From CAVPKN01 sp964588495 (GTDB taxonomy: Bacteria > Chlamydiota > Chlamydiia > Chlamydiales > JAAKFR01), in the NCBI GenBank assembly GCA_964588495.1, contig CAZPPS010000001.1, forward strand, positions 62,001-126,000: DNA of 64,000 nucleotides, given 5' to 3'. This document shows positions 38,987-47,077 of this stretch, piece by piece. The position numbers were made by a program, and so were the translations under genes. Each line of letters begins with the position of its first letter. The first letter of the stretch is position 1. The notes beneath the pieces are model-generated. The model was not told the DNA's origin. It saw only the letters and a program-made list of their open reading frames with translations, and did no database searches.

Positions 38987-40879
38987 ATGCGCAGATCAAT
39001 TTGCTATAGCGAGCCCCCAGTTGCCCGTGCAGGACAAATTTCTACTTGGAAATTTCATTATACAACGGCGATGCCCCTTCCTAAAGGTGCCCGTCTTAAA
39101 TTTGATCTTCAAAGCAAAGGGAGAGACATTGACTGGCAAGTGCCTACAACCTCTTTGAAAGAAGAGGGCAATGTCATTTGCGCTCAGCTTGAAGATGGAA
39201 CCCTTTTGACAGCTTCAGAAATTGAATCTGCAGAAGGAATTGTTCCCCAATATGAATTTGTCCTTCCAAAAGCGCTCAAAATCGGCGAAAAAATCACCAT
39301 CTCGATGGGCCTATCTCCTGAAGTGGATGGCGATGTAGAACAGCTTGGTAATGAATGCCAGCTCACTCTTCAAAGACGGCGCCCTTTTTATCTCTACATT
39401 GACCCCAAAGGGAAGGGTAACTACGAAGAACCTGAAATCTTCACAATGGATATCCGAGGCAACCGCCTCCATACGATCCGCATTTTGACACCTTCATTTG
39501 TCGCCAAAAATAAAAGATTCGATATCACAGTCCGTTTTGAGGATGAATTTGGAAATCTCACTAATTTTGCTCCAGAAGATACACTCGTCGATCTTTCTTA
39601 CGAACATTTAAGGGAAAATTTAAATTGGAAGCTTTTTGTTCCTGAAACAGGCTTTGTCATTTTGCCAAATCTCTATTTTAACGAGGCAGGCATTTACCGC
39701 ATTCAGCTGCGTAATTTGAAGACAAAAGAAGTTTTCACCTCAGCGCCGATTAAATGCTTCCAGGAAAATGATCGGAATCTGTTTTGGGGTCTGTTTCATG
39801 GCGAATCTGATCGCGTAGACTCTACCGAAAATATCGAGTCTTGCTTGAGACACTTCCGCGATGAAAAAGCTCTTAATTTCTATTCGACATCCTATTTTGA
39901 CAGTCTGGAAGAAACTCCCAACGATGTTTGGAAAGTAGCTTCCCAAAATATTGCCGATTTTAATGAGGAAGACCGCTTTGCAACCCTTCTTGGATTTCAA
40001 TACGTTGGAGAAACAGGCAAAGAGGGTATCCGGCAGCTTATCTATACAAAAGACAACAAGCCCCTTTTACGTCAAAAAGACACCAAAAACTCGTCCCTTC
40101 AGAAAATTTACAAGACAGTTTCTGCAAAAGAGATGATTGCCATCCCAAGCTTTACAATGGGCAAAGGCAATCAGTATGATTTTGCCGATTTCAACCCCGA
40201 TTTTGAACGCGTTGTTGAAATCTACAACGCCTGGGGCAGCTCTGAGATGAAAGGGGGCCCACGCCCCATTACAGGGGGCATTGAGCAAACACAAGAGGGA
40301 TCCATTGTCGAAGCCCTCAAGAAAAATTGTCGATTTGGATTTGTAGCAGGCGGCCTTGATGACCGGGGCGTCTATGCCGATTTTTTCGAAGGCGACCAGG
40401 TGCAATATTCCCCAGGACTTACCGCTGTGATCTGCGAAAAATATACCCGCGAATCGATGCTCGACGGCCTTTACAAACGGAGCTGCTATGCAACCACTGG
40501 CTCCCGCACAATTGTCGGTTTTTACATCGCAGGACATCCTATGGGCTCTGAGATCTCAACCGCAACAAAGCCAGGACTTGCCATTAACCGCCATATTTCT
40601 GGCTATGTGGCAGGAACATCCAAGTTGCAGTCTGTGGAAATTTTGAGAAATGGAGAGGTCATCCACACCTTCCACCCCACGGAGTATCATCTCGACTATT
40701 ACTTTGATGATCAGGACAATGTCGAGAAAATCATTCTGAAAACTCCAGAAAAAGATCCTTTTGTTTTTTATTATCTGAGAGTGACCCAAGAAGACGGAAA
40801 TATCGCTTGGAGCTCGCCCATTTGGATCGATTTCTCCTCGCAACCCGCAACTCCGGTAAAGAAAGCGAAAGAGAAGTGA
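38987..40879 (+). CDS. DUF3604 family protein
   Basis: A 630-residue protein with the DUF3604 pattern: a beta-rich N-terminal part (~1-260), then a PHP-like region (FWGLFHGESDRVDSTENIE and later FVAGGLDDRGVYADFF) that may be metal-dependent, and a C-terminal beta domain. Family function is unknown. The ATG at 38987 has no ribosome site, and an in-frame TGA 39 bases upstream rules out a longer start. The 189-base gap before it (38798-38986) holds no convincing gene. The next gene overlaps its stop. Confidence 0.82.
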   Translation: MRRSICYSEPPVARAGQISTWKFHYTTAMPLPKGARLKFDLQSKGRDIDWQVPTTSLKEEGNVICAQLEDGTLLTASEIESAEGIVPQYEFVLPKALKIGEKITISMGLSPEVDGDVEQLGNECQLTLQRRRPFYLYIDPKGKGNYEEPEIFTMDIRGNRLHTIRILTPSFVAKNKRFDITVRFEDEFGNLTNFAPEDTLVDLSYEHLRENLNWKLFVPETGFVILPNLYFNEAGIYRIQLRNLKTKEVFTSAPIKCFQENDRNLFWGLFHGESDRVDSTENIESCLRHFRDEKALNFYSTSYFDSLEETPNDVWKVASQNIADFNEEDRFATLLGFQYVGETGKEGIRQLIYTKDNKPLLRQKDTKNSSLQKIYKTVSAKEMIAIPSFTMGKGNQYDFADFNPDFERVVEIYNAWGSSEMKGGPRPITGGIEQTQEGSIVEALKKNCRFGFVAGGLDDRGVYADFFEGDQVQYSPGLTAVICEKYTRESMLDGLYKRSCYATTGSRTIVGFYIAGHPMGSEISTATKPGLAINRHISGYVAGTSKLQSVEILRNGEVIHTFHPTEYHLDYYFDDQDNVEKIILKTPEKDPFVFYYLRVTQEDGNIAWSSPIWIDFSSQPATPVKKAKEK

Positions 40880-41070
40880 GCCCACTTGCCCTAACCATTA
40901 TCCTAAGTACGGTTTTGATGATTTTGGTTGTCGCAGGCCTGAGCATTGGAATGCTTTTGACCGGTAAATCCCGCTTGAGACGTGGCTGCGGCTATAGCCC
41001 ACGAAAGAAAGATTCCAGCTGTTCGCTCTGTGATAACAAACAATCCTGCGACAAGAAGGACAAAGAATGA
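40876..41070 (+). CDS. NqrM-like small membrane cysteine protein
   Basis: A 64-residue protein from a GTG that overlaps the DUF3604 stop (GTGA), preceded by AGAGAA. One membrane segment (~4-27) is followed by RGCGYSPRKKDSSC, CSLC and SCDKK, giving four to five cysteines in the pattern of NqrM (DUF539), a maturation factor for the iron site of Na+-translocating NADH:quinone reductase. Chlamydiae have this enzyme, so the role is plausible, but the match is by pattern only. The frame is also open further upstream inside DUF3604. Confidence 0.55.
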   Translation: MSPLALTIILSTVLMILVVAGLSIGMLLTGKSRLRRGCGYSPRKKDSSCSLCDNKQSCDKKDKE

Positions 41071-41092
41071 GAGTCTGTTTTGGGCAAAACGT

Positions 41093-41309
41093 AATTCAAC
41101 ACAAAGACACAAAGACGCAAAGACACAAAGAGACAGTATTTATATTTTTTTTCTTTTCTCTGTGTTCTCTGTGCGCTCTGTGGTTTAATAAATTTCCGAA
41201 AAGTTATTTTGCAAAAAGTCTGTGCGGCAAATTAAAAAAACCACAGAGGACACAGAGAAAAAGGGCAAATTTAATATCTCTCTTTGCGCCTTTGCGTCTT
41301 TGCGTTGAA
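41093..41309. repeat. Long nested palindromic repeat, family 1 (full form)
   Basis: Third full copy: outer arms at about 41093-41133 and 41277-41309 (ATTCAACACAAAG and CTTTGCGTTGAA ends), inner arms CTCTGTG/CACAGAG at about 41155-41185 and 41237-41262, around a ~50-base spacer. It fills the 270-base gap between the NqrM-like gene and the MqnE-like gene and would end transcription of the first. Confidence 0.8.
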
Positions 41310-41339
41310 AATGACAGTTTATCCTGCGGAGCTTGTTAG

Positions 41340-42422
41340 ATGATTACACAGACGGCTTCTCTTGAAAACATTGCGCAGAAGGTCTACAACAAGGAGCGGC
41401 TCAGCTTTGAGGAGGGACTTCAGCTTCTCAAAACAACCGATCCGGATGAGCTTGAGTACATAAGACAACTCGCGGATCATGTCCGTTTTCAAAAAGTGGG
41501 CGATACGGTCCATTTTGCCTCATGTCTTTTTGTCTATCCGACAAACCTTTGTGAACTTAACTGCCAATTCTGCTCTTTTTATGCCAAACCGGGGATGGAA
41601 AAAGCGTGGTTTTCAACGCCTGCTCAGATCGAAGAGAAAATCCGTAAGCAACTCCCCCGTGGACTGACAGAAATTCATATTGTGGGCGGCTTATGGCGCG
41701 ATTGCAATCTCCCCTACTATGAAGAGCTCTTCACAAGGATCAAAAGTGTCGATCCCAAACTCCACATCAAAGCCCTCACTCCTGTCGAATACCACTTTTT
41801 AGCTGAGCTGCACCAAATTTCTGTGGAAGAGGTGTTTAAAAAGATGATGAGTTGGGGCCTTGGCTCGCTCCCTGGAGGGGGCGCTGAGATTTTAGTCGAG
41901 GAAGTGCGCAAAAAAATTGCGCCGGGCAAAATTTCTTCCGATACATTCCTCGAAATTCATGATCTAGCACACCGTTTAGGGCTCCATTCGAACATCACCA
42001 TGCTCTTCGGCCATATTGAGAGCGATGAGCACATCATGACACACATCTGTAAAGTGCGCGATCAACAAGACAAGACGGGAGGCTTTAGAGCCTTTATTCC
42101 TTTAAAATTTGGTCAGGAAAATAATGCCCTAGGAAAGCGTAAAAACAGACTTTCCGAAAAAAATGTCCCCTTAGTTTATGCCGTTTCCCGCTTGATGCTC
42201 GATAATATTCCCCATTTGAAAGTGCTCTGGAACTATATCGGCTTAAATGAGGCCCTTGAAGTGCTTAAATGGGGTGGAAATGATCTTTCCTCTACAAACA
42301 CTGAAGAAAAAGTAATCCAGATGGCAGGCTCGCCTCCCATTATTATGGATCAACATACCATGAGCGAGCTGATTTTAAAACAGGGGCGCATCCCCCGCCT
42401 CACCCACTCTGGAGAAGTATGA
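41340..42422 (+). CDS. mqnE: Radical SAM aminofutalosine synthase (MqnE-like)
   Basis: A 360-residue radical SAM enzyme. The 4Fe-4S motif is CELNCQFC (C71, C75, C78), with the preceding VYPTNL and following SFYAKPG typical of MqnE/MqnC. Its position directly before mqnA and menG points to the futalosine route of menaquinone synthesis, used by Chlamydia. MqnE adds the SAM-derived adenosyl group; MqnC is the alternative and cannot be fully excluded. The stop overlaps the mqnA start by 4 bases. Confidence 0.82.
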   Translation: MITQTASLENIAQKVYNKERLSFEEGLQLLKTTDPDELEYIRQLADHVRFQKVGDTVHFASCLFVYPTNLCELNCQFCSFYAKPGMEKAWFSTPAQIEEKIRKQLPRGLTEIHIVGGLWRDCNLPYYEELFTRIKSVDPKLHIKALTPVEYHFLAELHQISVEEVFKKMMSWGLGSLPGGGAEILVEEVRKKIAPGKISSDTFLEIHDLAHRLGLHSNITMLFGHIESDEHIMTHICKVRDQQDKTGGFRAFIPLKFGQENNALGKRKNRLSEKNVPLVYAVSRLMLDNIPHLKVLWNYIGLNEALEVLKWGGNDLSSTNTEEKVIQMAGSPPIIMDQHTMSELILKQGRIPRLTHSGEV

Positions 42423-43195
42423 CACTACGTGTTGGTTGCGTCGAATATATCAATGCCTTGCCCCTCAATCTTCCTTTTCAACTAAGAGAAATTGAAAGCA
42501 CGATCCACTTTACCTACGACATCCCAAGCCAGCTCAACGCCCTTCTGCGCCAGAAAAAGCTGGATGTGGCCCTTTCAAGCTCGGTGGAATACCTTGATGG
42601 GGATTATCAAATGCTCGAAGGATTTGGCATCTCGTCTCTGAAACAAATCTTGAGCGTCAATCTCTATACGCAGCATGCTGTCCATGAACTGAGCGGCAAA
42701 CGGGTGGGAGTTACTCATCACAGCGCAACTTCTGTGGCCCTTCTCAAGACTCTCTGCAACCATTTATGGAAAATTGAGCCCGATTTTGAAATCCTCGACC
42801 GGAAAAAACCTTATTCCCATTATGATGCCTTTCTTTTGATTGGTGATGAAGCCCTCGCCAATTTAACCATTTCTGGCTTTCAAACCATTGATATGGGAGC
42901 TGCCTGGCACGCTTTAACGGCTCTCCCCTTTGTTTACGCCGTTTTTTCGATCCGCAACGAAGTGCAGCCCAGTCAAATAACCCTTTTGAAAGAGCAGCTA
43001 GAAGACGCAATTAACTGGAGCTCTTCCCACAGAAAAATCATTGAAGCGAAAGCATTATCCCGTTGCCGCGTGAAGCCAGAACTGATTGAAACCTATTATT
43101 CTCTTTTAAACTACCGTTTAGGCCCAAAAGAGATGGAGGGTTTAGAACTTTTCAAAAAATTAAAGGCCTGCGATGTACAAGCAGTCTGCACCTGA
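42419..43195 (+). CDS. mqnA: Chorismate dehydratase MqnA
   Basis: A 258-residue MqnA, which converts chorismate to 3-enolpyruvylbenzoate, the first step of the futalosine menaquinone pathway. The start RVGCVEYINALPLN is the family's most typical stretch, followed by the SSVEYL motif and IGDEAL. It has the two-domain periplasmic-binding fold and usual length. Overlaps with the gene before by 4 bases and the gene after by 23 bases, so mqnE-mqnA-menG form one operon. Confidence 0.9.
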   Translation: MTLRVGCVEYINALPLNLPFQLREIESTIHFTYDIPSQLNALLRQKKLDVALSSSVEYLDGDYQMLEGFGISSLKQILSVNLYTQHAVHELSGKRVGVTHHSATSVALLKTLCNHLWKIEPDFEILDRKKPYSHYDAFLLIGDEALANLTISGFQTIDMGAAWHALTALPFVYAVFSIRNEVQPSQITLLKEQLEDAINWSSSHRKIIEAKALSRCRVKPELIETYYSLLNYRLGPKEMEGLELFKKLKACDVQAVCT

Positions 43196-43865
43196 ATCGA
43201 TCCAGGCTCTCTTTGCAAGTATTGCCAAAAACTACGACAAGGCAAACGCCACGTTTACTTTTGGCCTCCACAAAAGATGGAACCAAAAACTCATCGAGCT
43301 TTTTTCAGATTCCAAACATCTGCTTGACCTCTGCGCTGGCACAGGAGATGTCGCTTGCGCCTTCCTCAAAAAGAATCCAAACTCCCGGGCCATACTCCTC
43401 GATTTCTGTGCAGAGATGTTAGAGATCGCAGCGTATAAAGGAAGCTCTTTTAAAGACCGTTTCGAAATCATTCAGGGGGATGCCCAAGCAATTCCCCTCC
43501 CCGATGCCTTTGTTGACGGCGTCTCCATTTCCTACGGCATCCGCAACGTCAAAAATCCCGAGAAATGCATCCAGGAAGTCTACCGAGTTTTAGCTAAAGG
43601 GGGCACATTCGGGATTTTAGAGGCCACGTGCCCCACTTCCCCAATCATCCGCTTAGGCCACCGTCTCTATACACATCAAATCCTCCCCTTGCTCGGAAAG
43701 CTAACTGCCAAAAACGGGGGCGCTTATGCCTATCTTGCGAACAGCGTCCAAACCTTTGCCCCTCCAAGCACCCTCAAAACCTACCTCGAAAGAGCAGGCT
43801 TCCATAACATCAAGCTCCGACCCCTGATGGGCGGCATCACCACCCTCTTCTCTGCCGTCAAATAA
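43173..43865 (+). CDS. menG: Demethylmenaquinone methyltransferase MenG/UbiE
   Basis: A 230-residue SAM-dependent methyltransferase that completes menaquinone. The UbiE start pattern (FASIAKNYDKANATFTFGLH), motif I LLDLCAGTGDVA, and the SISYGIRNVKNPEKCIQE block are all present. The product is the final quinone for the respiratory chain. The gene starts 23 bases inside mqnA. In Chlamydia the same three genes are adjacent. Confidence 0.95.
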   Translation: MYKQSAPESIQALFASIAKNYDKANATFTFGLHKRWNQKLIELFSDSKHLLDLCAGTGDVACAFLKKNPNSRAILLDFCAEMLEIAAYKGSSFKDRFEIIQGDAQAIPLPDAFVDGVSISYGIRNVKNPEKCIQEVYRVLAKGGTFGILEATCPTSPIIRLGHRLYTHQILPLLGKLTAKNGGAYAYLANSVQTFAPPSTLKTYLERAGFHNIKLRPLMGGITTLFSAVK

Positions 43866-43982
43866 TTGGCAACACAAAATACGCATGCCTAACAAGCTCT
43901 ACGTCAAACCATATCCTGGATGCGGAGAATAGGGATTTTGAAGCTCGCACTTATCAACTCGATCCATTTTCCATGGCAAATG

Positions 43983-44011
43983 TTGAATTGAAGTATAACT
44001 TATTCTACAAT
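43983..44011 (+). promoter_or_regulatory. Promoter of the ankyrin gene
   Basis: TTGAAT (43983-43988), a 17-base spacer and TACAAT (44006-44011). The predicted start is near 44018, about 20 bases before the ATG at 44038. The leader has no clear ribosome-binding site. Confidence 0.5.
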
Positions 44012-44037
44012 TGATCAAAGTTTAAATAGATTTGATC

Positions 44038-44676
44038 ATGAGTGTTAGCAACACACACTTCTTTTCCAATAATTTGTTTCAACATGCCAATTCATTCGGT
44101 GATACGCTCTACAATCTTTCGATGGAAAGAGGTGATTTTTGGAAAGAGATCCGATGGCAGCTTGATTATAATGCAGCTTGGAAAAAGATTAAAATCGGAA
44201 ATGACGAGATCTCTAGAGAACAAATAACCCTTTTAGCTCTGCTGAACCTTCCGCTTACCCCTTCACACATTCCTGCTATCATCCGTGCATGCCCATATGA
44301 CTCCCTTCAAAAGCTTGTTGGATTTAAAGTTGAACCGATTGTGTATGCCGTTTATTTTGGCGATTATGAGCTTGTGAGACTCTTATTAGATCAAGGTGCG
44401 CCCGCGGATTTAAAAATACCAAAAGAGAGGGAGAAAGCAGGAGATTTTAAAGGGTACTCTCTTGTCGACATTGCTGTTTTTCTGGATCACCTTGCCATAT
44501 TTCACCTACTGATCGAAAAAGGGGCCTTTGATCCAAATGGCCCTCCGCTGAGCTTTAATATCGATTTTTTTAAGGACAAAACCCGCTTACTTAAAAAGTC
44601 TAATTCAACACAAGTGGATCGAGGCTTTTGTCCTACAGGATGGATCGGGTTTTTCTCCCCTACATTGGGCAGTTAA
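44038..44676 (+). CDS. Ankyrin-repeat protein, N-terminal part (frameshifted)
   Basis: This 212-residue fragment starts at the ATG at 44038 (a TTG lies two codons upstream). After ~95 residues of unknown sequence it contains ankyrin repeats (FGDYELVRLLLDQGAPADLK, then LVDIAVFLDHLAIFHLLIEKGAFDPNG). The true frame changes at the A-run at about 44590: the tail after that point reads as nonsense, while the +1 frame continues with LIQHKWIEAFVLQDGSGFSP and joins the next ORF. The original gene ran 44038-46327, about 763 residues. Confidence 0.75.
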   Translation: MSVSNTHFFSNNLFQHANSFGDTLYNLSMERGDFWKEIRWQLDYNAAWKKIKIGNDEISREQITLLALLNLPLTPSHIPAIIRACPYDSLQKLVGFKVEPIVYAVYFGDYELVRLLLDQGAPADLKIPKEREKAGDFKGYSLVDIAVFLDHLAIFHLLIEKGAFDPNGPPLSFNIDFFKDKTRLLKKSNSTQVDRGFCPTGWIGFFSPTLGS

Positions 44677-44686
44677 AGCTCGAAAT

Positions 44687-46327
44687 TTGGCTGAAGTTAC
44701 CTTCTGGTTAGACCTGGGAGTCCCTGTTGACACTTTGTCATCTTACAGAAGAACTCCTTTACAAATAGCTGTATCCAAACAATATTTGGAAATAGTGAAT
44801 CTTTTAATCAAAAGAGGGGCGAATCCAACATACGCACTTACTGATACATCTGACGTTTCTTTACTCAAATTGCTTTTAGAGAAAGGGGCCAATCCCGAGG
44901 GTGCAAGTGGCCTCTTATATAGCTTCTTGAGATGCGGTGATCTCAAAACTTTTGAGTTAATTGTAAGTTGTTATAAAAATAACTTTACCAATCTCATTGC
45001 CTTATTGAAGCAACTTCTTACGTGGGATAAGGAATCTCTATCCTACGCCAAGGAACTCCAACCAACCATACGGTCACAGGGTGTCCGTATTCTTGCAGAA
45101 AAATTAAAAGATCAGAACATTGAAATGGATGGGATGCCCTTATTACATCACATTGCAATTTATAATGAAAAACTTGCGATTTCTTTGATCAAAGGGGGAG
45201 CCAATCCTCACCTCATCACAACAACTGGCATTTCAGTGCTTCATTTAGCGGTCTTGCTTAACTTAAAATCTTTGACCGCCACTTTAATTCACCATAAAGT
45301 GAATCTAGCAGTTGTCGATTATACGGGAGCAACTCCCTTAAACCATGCCTTAAACTACCATAAAACACATGCTATCGCACGCATGTTAATTGAAGCGAGT
45401 GGGGAGATGATCCATGTGCAGCTCTTTTATCTCTATAACAGCTACAAACTACTAGGAATTAAGTGGCTATCCCCTCTCATGAAAAAAGAGCCCCTTTTGC
45501 ACGCCCAATGGAAGGAGATGAACTTAGAAAAGCTGTGTGCACATGTCTTTGATTTAGAAGGTCAGCAGGAGGTTGAAGGTCTTTCTTACCATCGGGAAGG
45601 GTGGCTCTTCCCCAGGTGGATGATTAAAAAAATTGGCCAGTGTCCAAATAACAGAGCAGATCTGGATCCCAATTTGTTTCAGGCGATTAGCTCCCTTTGC
45701 GCATTTACTGCAAATCCGACAGCCACAAGCCAGGAATACCTGGAACGCATTCAAGCCCACGAGCCTGTCGCTATCATAAGTGCCACCCATAACCATTGGT
45801 ATTATTTTTTATTTTATCAAAACATCTACGCTTTCTGTAATGGCCACTTTGACTCTCTTTTCATATCCACGTACGAGCAAGAAAATTTGACTGTAGAAAT
45901 CATTGAAAGACTCCGTTTTGAATGCTCAATTGTTGACAAAAGGGAAACTGCAACAAAATTGCGCGCAGATGTCGAAAGGATCTTAAGTCTCAAACAGATC
46001 AAGACTCCTTACAAAAGCACCACATGGGCCAAACAAAAAATCGGAAACTGTGGTTGGAAAGGCTTTGAGATGCTCATTCACATTTTTGTTAAACTCAAAA
46101 ATGGAAAGGAAGGTTTTATAGAAGGATGGCTCTCAAATTTAAAGACCGAGCTCTCTGCTCTATACGCTTCACATTGCAAAAAAGGATTTTCTGCCAATCC
46201 CGCACTTATGGATGTGATAAGTAAAATCAAGCTTCCAGAAATTGACACTGAAAAGTATCTTTTCTCTCAATTTATCGATGTTCCTGCCTCAGAAAAACTC
46301 AACTATTCTTCCATTCTGCCTAGATAG
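44687..46327 (+). CDS. Ankyrin-repeat protein, C-terminal part
   Basis: Continuation of the ankyrin gene after the frameshift; the frame is open from about 44590 and the TTG at 44687 is probably not a real start. Five or more ankyrin repeats follow (RTPLQIAVSKQYLEIVNLLI, then GISVLHLAVLLNLKSLTATL and others). The C-terminal ~240 residues have no ankyrin repeats but hold ATHNHWYYFLFYQNIYAFCN and, later, WAKQKIGNCGWKGFEMLIH. The spacing Q-4-C and an earlier His are reminiscent of a circularly permuted papain-like Cys peptidase (hypothesis). Such proteins often act in host cells. Confidence 0.7.
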   Translation: MAEVTFWLDLGVPVDTLSSYRRTPLQIAVSKQYLEIVNLLIKRGANPTYALTDTSDVSLLKLLLEKGANPEGASGLLYSFLRCGDLKTFELIVSCYKNNFTNLIALLKQLLTWDKESLSYAKELQPTIRSQGVRILAEKLKDQNIEMDGMPLLHHIAIYNEKLAISLIKGGANPHLITTTGISVLHLAVLLNLKSLTATLIHHKVNLAVVDYTGATPLNHALNYHKTHAIARMLIEASGEMIHVQLFYLYNSYKLLGIKWLSPLMKKEPLLHAQWKEMNLEKLCAHVFDLEGQQEVEGLSYHREGWLFPRWMIKKIGQCPNNRADLDPNLFQAISSLCAFTANPTATSQEYLERIQAHEPVAIISATHNHWYYFLFYQNIYAFCNGHFDSLFISTYEQENLTVEIIERLRFECSIVDKRETATKLRADVERILSLKQIKTPYKSTTWAKQKIGNCGWKGFEMLIHIFVKLKNGKEGFIEGWLSNLKTELSALYASHCKKGFSANPALMDVISKIKLPEIDTEKYLFSQFIDVPASEKLNYSSILPR

Positions 46328-46492
46328 AAATTATTTTATATTTTAACTTTTGGTCATTGACGCAGGCTGCAAGCATATCATTCTTATCGTGCTCTTTACT
46401 GATTTAAGTTATGCAACGGTCCTATCGTTCTATCCTGTCTATACTACATACAGATGCAGATAGAAAAATCTGATTCCGCTATAGTCTTCTGC

Positions 46493-47077
46493 ATGCACAT
46501 CATTTTAGGTTCCCAATCCCCGCAAAGAAAACAGATTTTGAGTTTCTACTCTTTGCCATTTGTCCAAATTTCCTCTGATTTTGCAGAAGAAACTGTCCCT
46601 TTTAGAGGAGATCCGGTTGCCTACGCTTCTGAAATTGCCAGAGGAAAAGCCGAGGCTTTAGCTCCCCGCTTTCCCGAACACGTCATCCTGACTGCGGACA
46701 CAGTTGTCTATAAAGAGGGCAAGGTTTTTAATAAGCCCAAAGATGAAGCTGAAAATTTTGAGATGCTCAAAGAATTTAACGGTTCCTGGCACTCGGTTTT
46801 TACAGCAGTCGTTGCTCGAAAAGGCACTGTCGAATCTTGTGAGTGCCGTGAAACGCGCGTTTTATTTCGGGATTTAAGCCATGAAGAGCTTGTCGGTTAT
46901 CACAAAGCCTTTCAAGGAACAGATAAAGCGGGCGGCTATAGTGTTCAATTGGGCGGAAGTGTGATCGTCAAGCGGATCGAAGGGTGTTTTTATAACGTGG
47001 TGGGCCTTCCCACAACGGCAGTTCAAAAAGTATTGAAAGATGTAGGGATCAACTTATGGGATTATCTAGTTTCTTAA
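46493..47077 (+). CDS. maf: Maf-like nucleotide pyrophosphatase
   Basis: A 194-residue Maf protein, a house-cleaning pyrophosphatase for modified nucleotides. The start HIILGSQSPQRKQIL, the LTADTVVYKEG motif and FNKPKDEAEN are typical. I chose the ATG at 46493, just before the conserved start; the frame extends to 46454. TATAGT lies 7 bases before this ATG, so it may be leaderless. The next gene overlaps its end by 22 bases. The order maf, HEAT-repeat protein, LptD-like protein is as I remember it in Chlamydia. Confidence 0.9.
   Translation: MHIILGSQSPQRKQILSFYSLPFVQISSDFAEETVPFRGDPVAYASEIARGKAEALAPRFPEHVILTADTVVYKEGKVFNKPKDEAENFEMLKEFNGSWHSVFTAVVARKGTVESCECRETRVLFRDLSHEELVGYHKAFQGTDKAGGYSVQLGGSVIVKRIEGCFYNVVGLPTTAVQKVLKDVGINLWDYLVS

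Noticed and set aside
38794..39009. 71-aa plus-strand ORF between rsbV and DUF3604
   Set aside because: Starts at a TTG overlapping the rsbV stop, without a ribosome site, overlaps the DUF3604 start, and no such gene is recalled between these two in Chlamydia.
40067..40537. 156-aa minus-strand ORF inside DUF3604
   Set aside because: Antisense shadow of a conserved protein.
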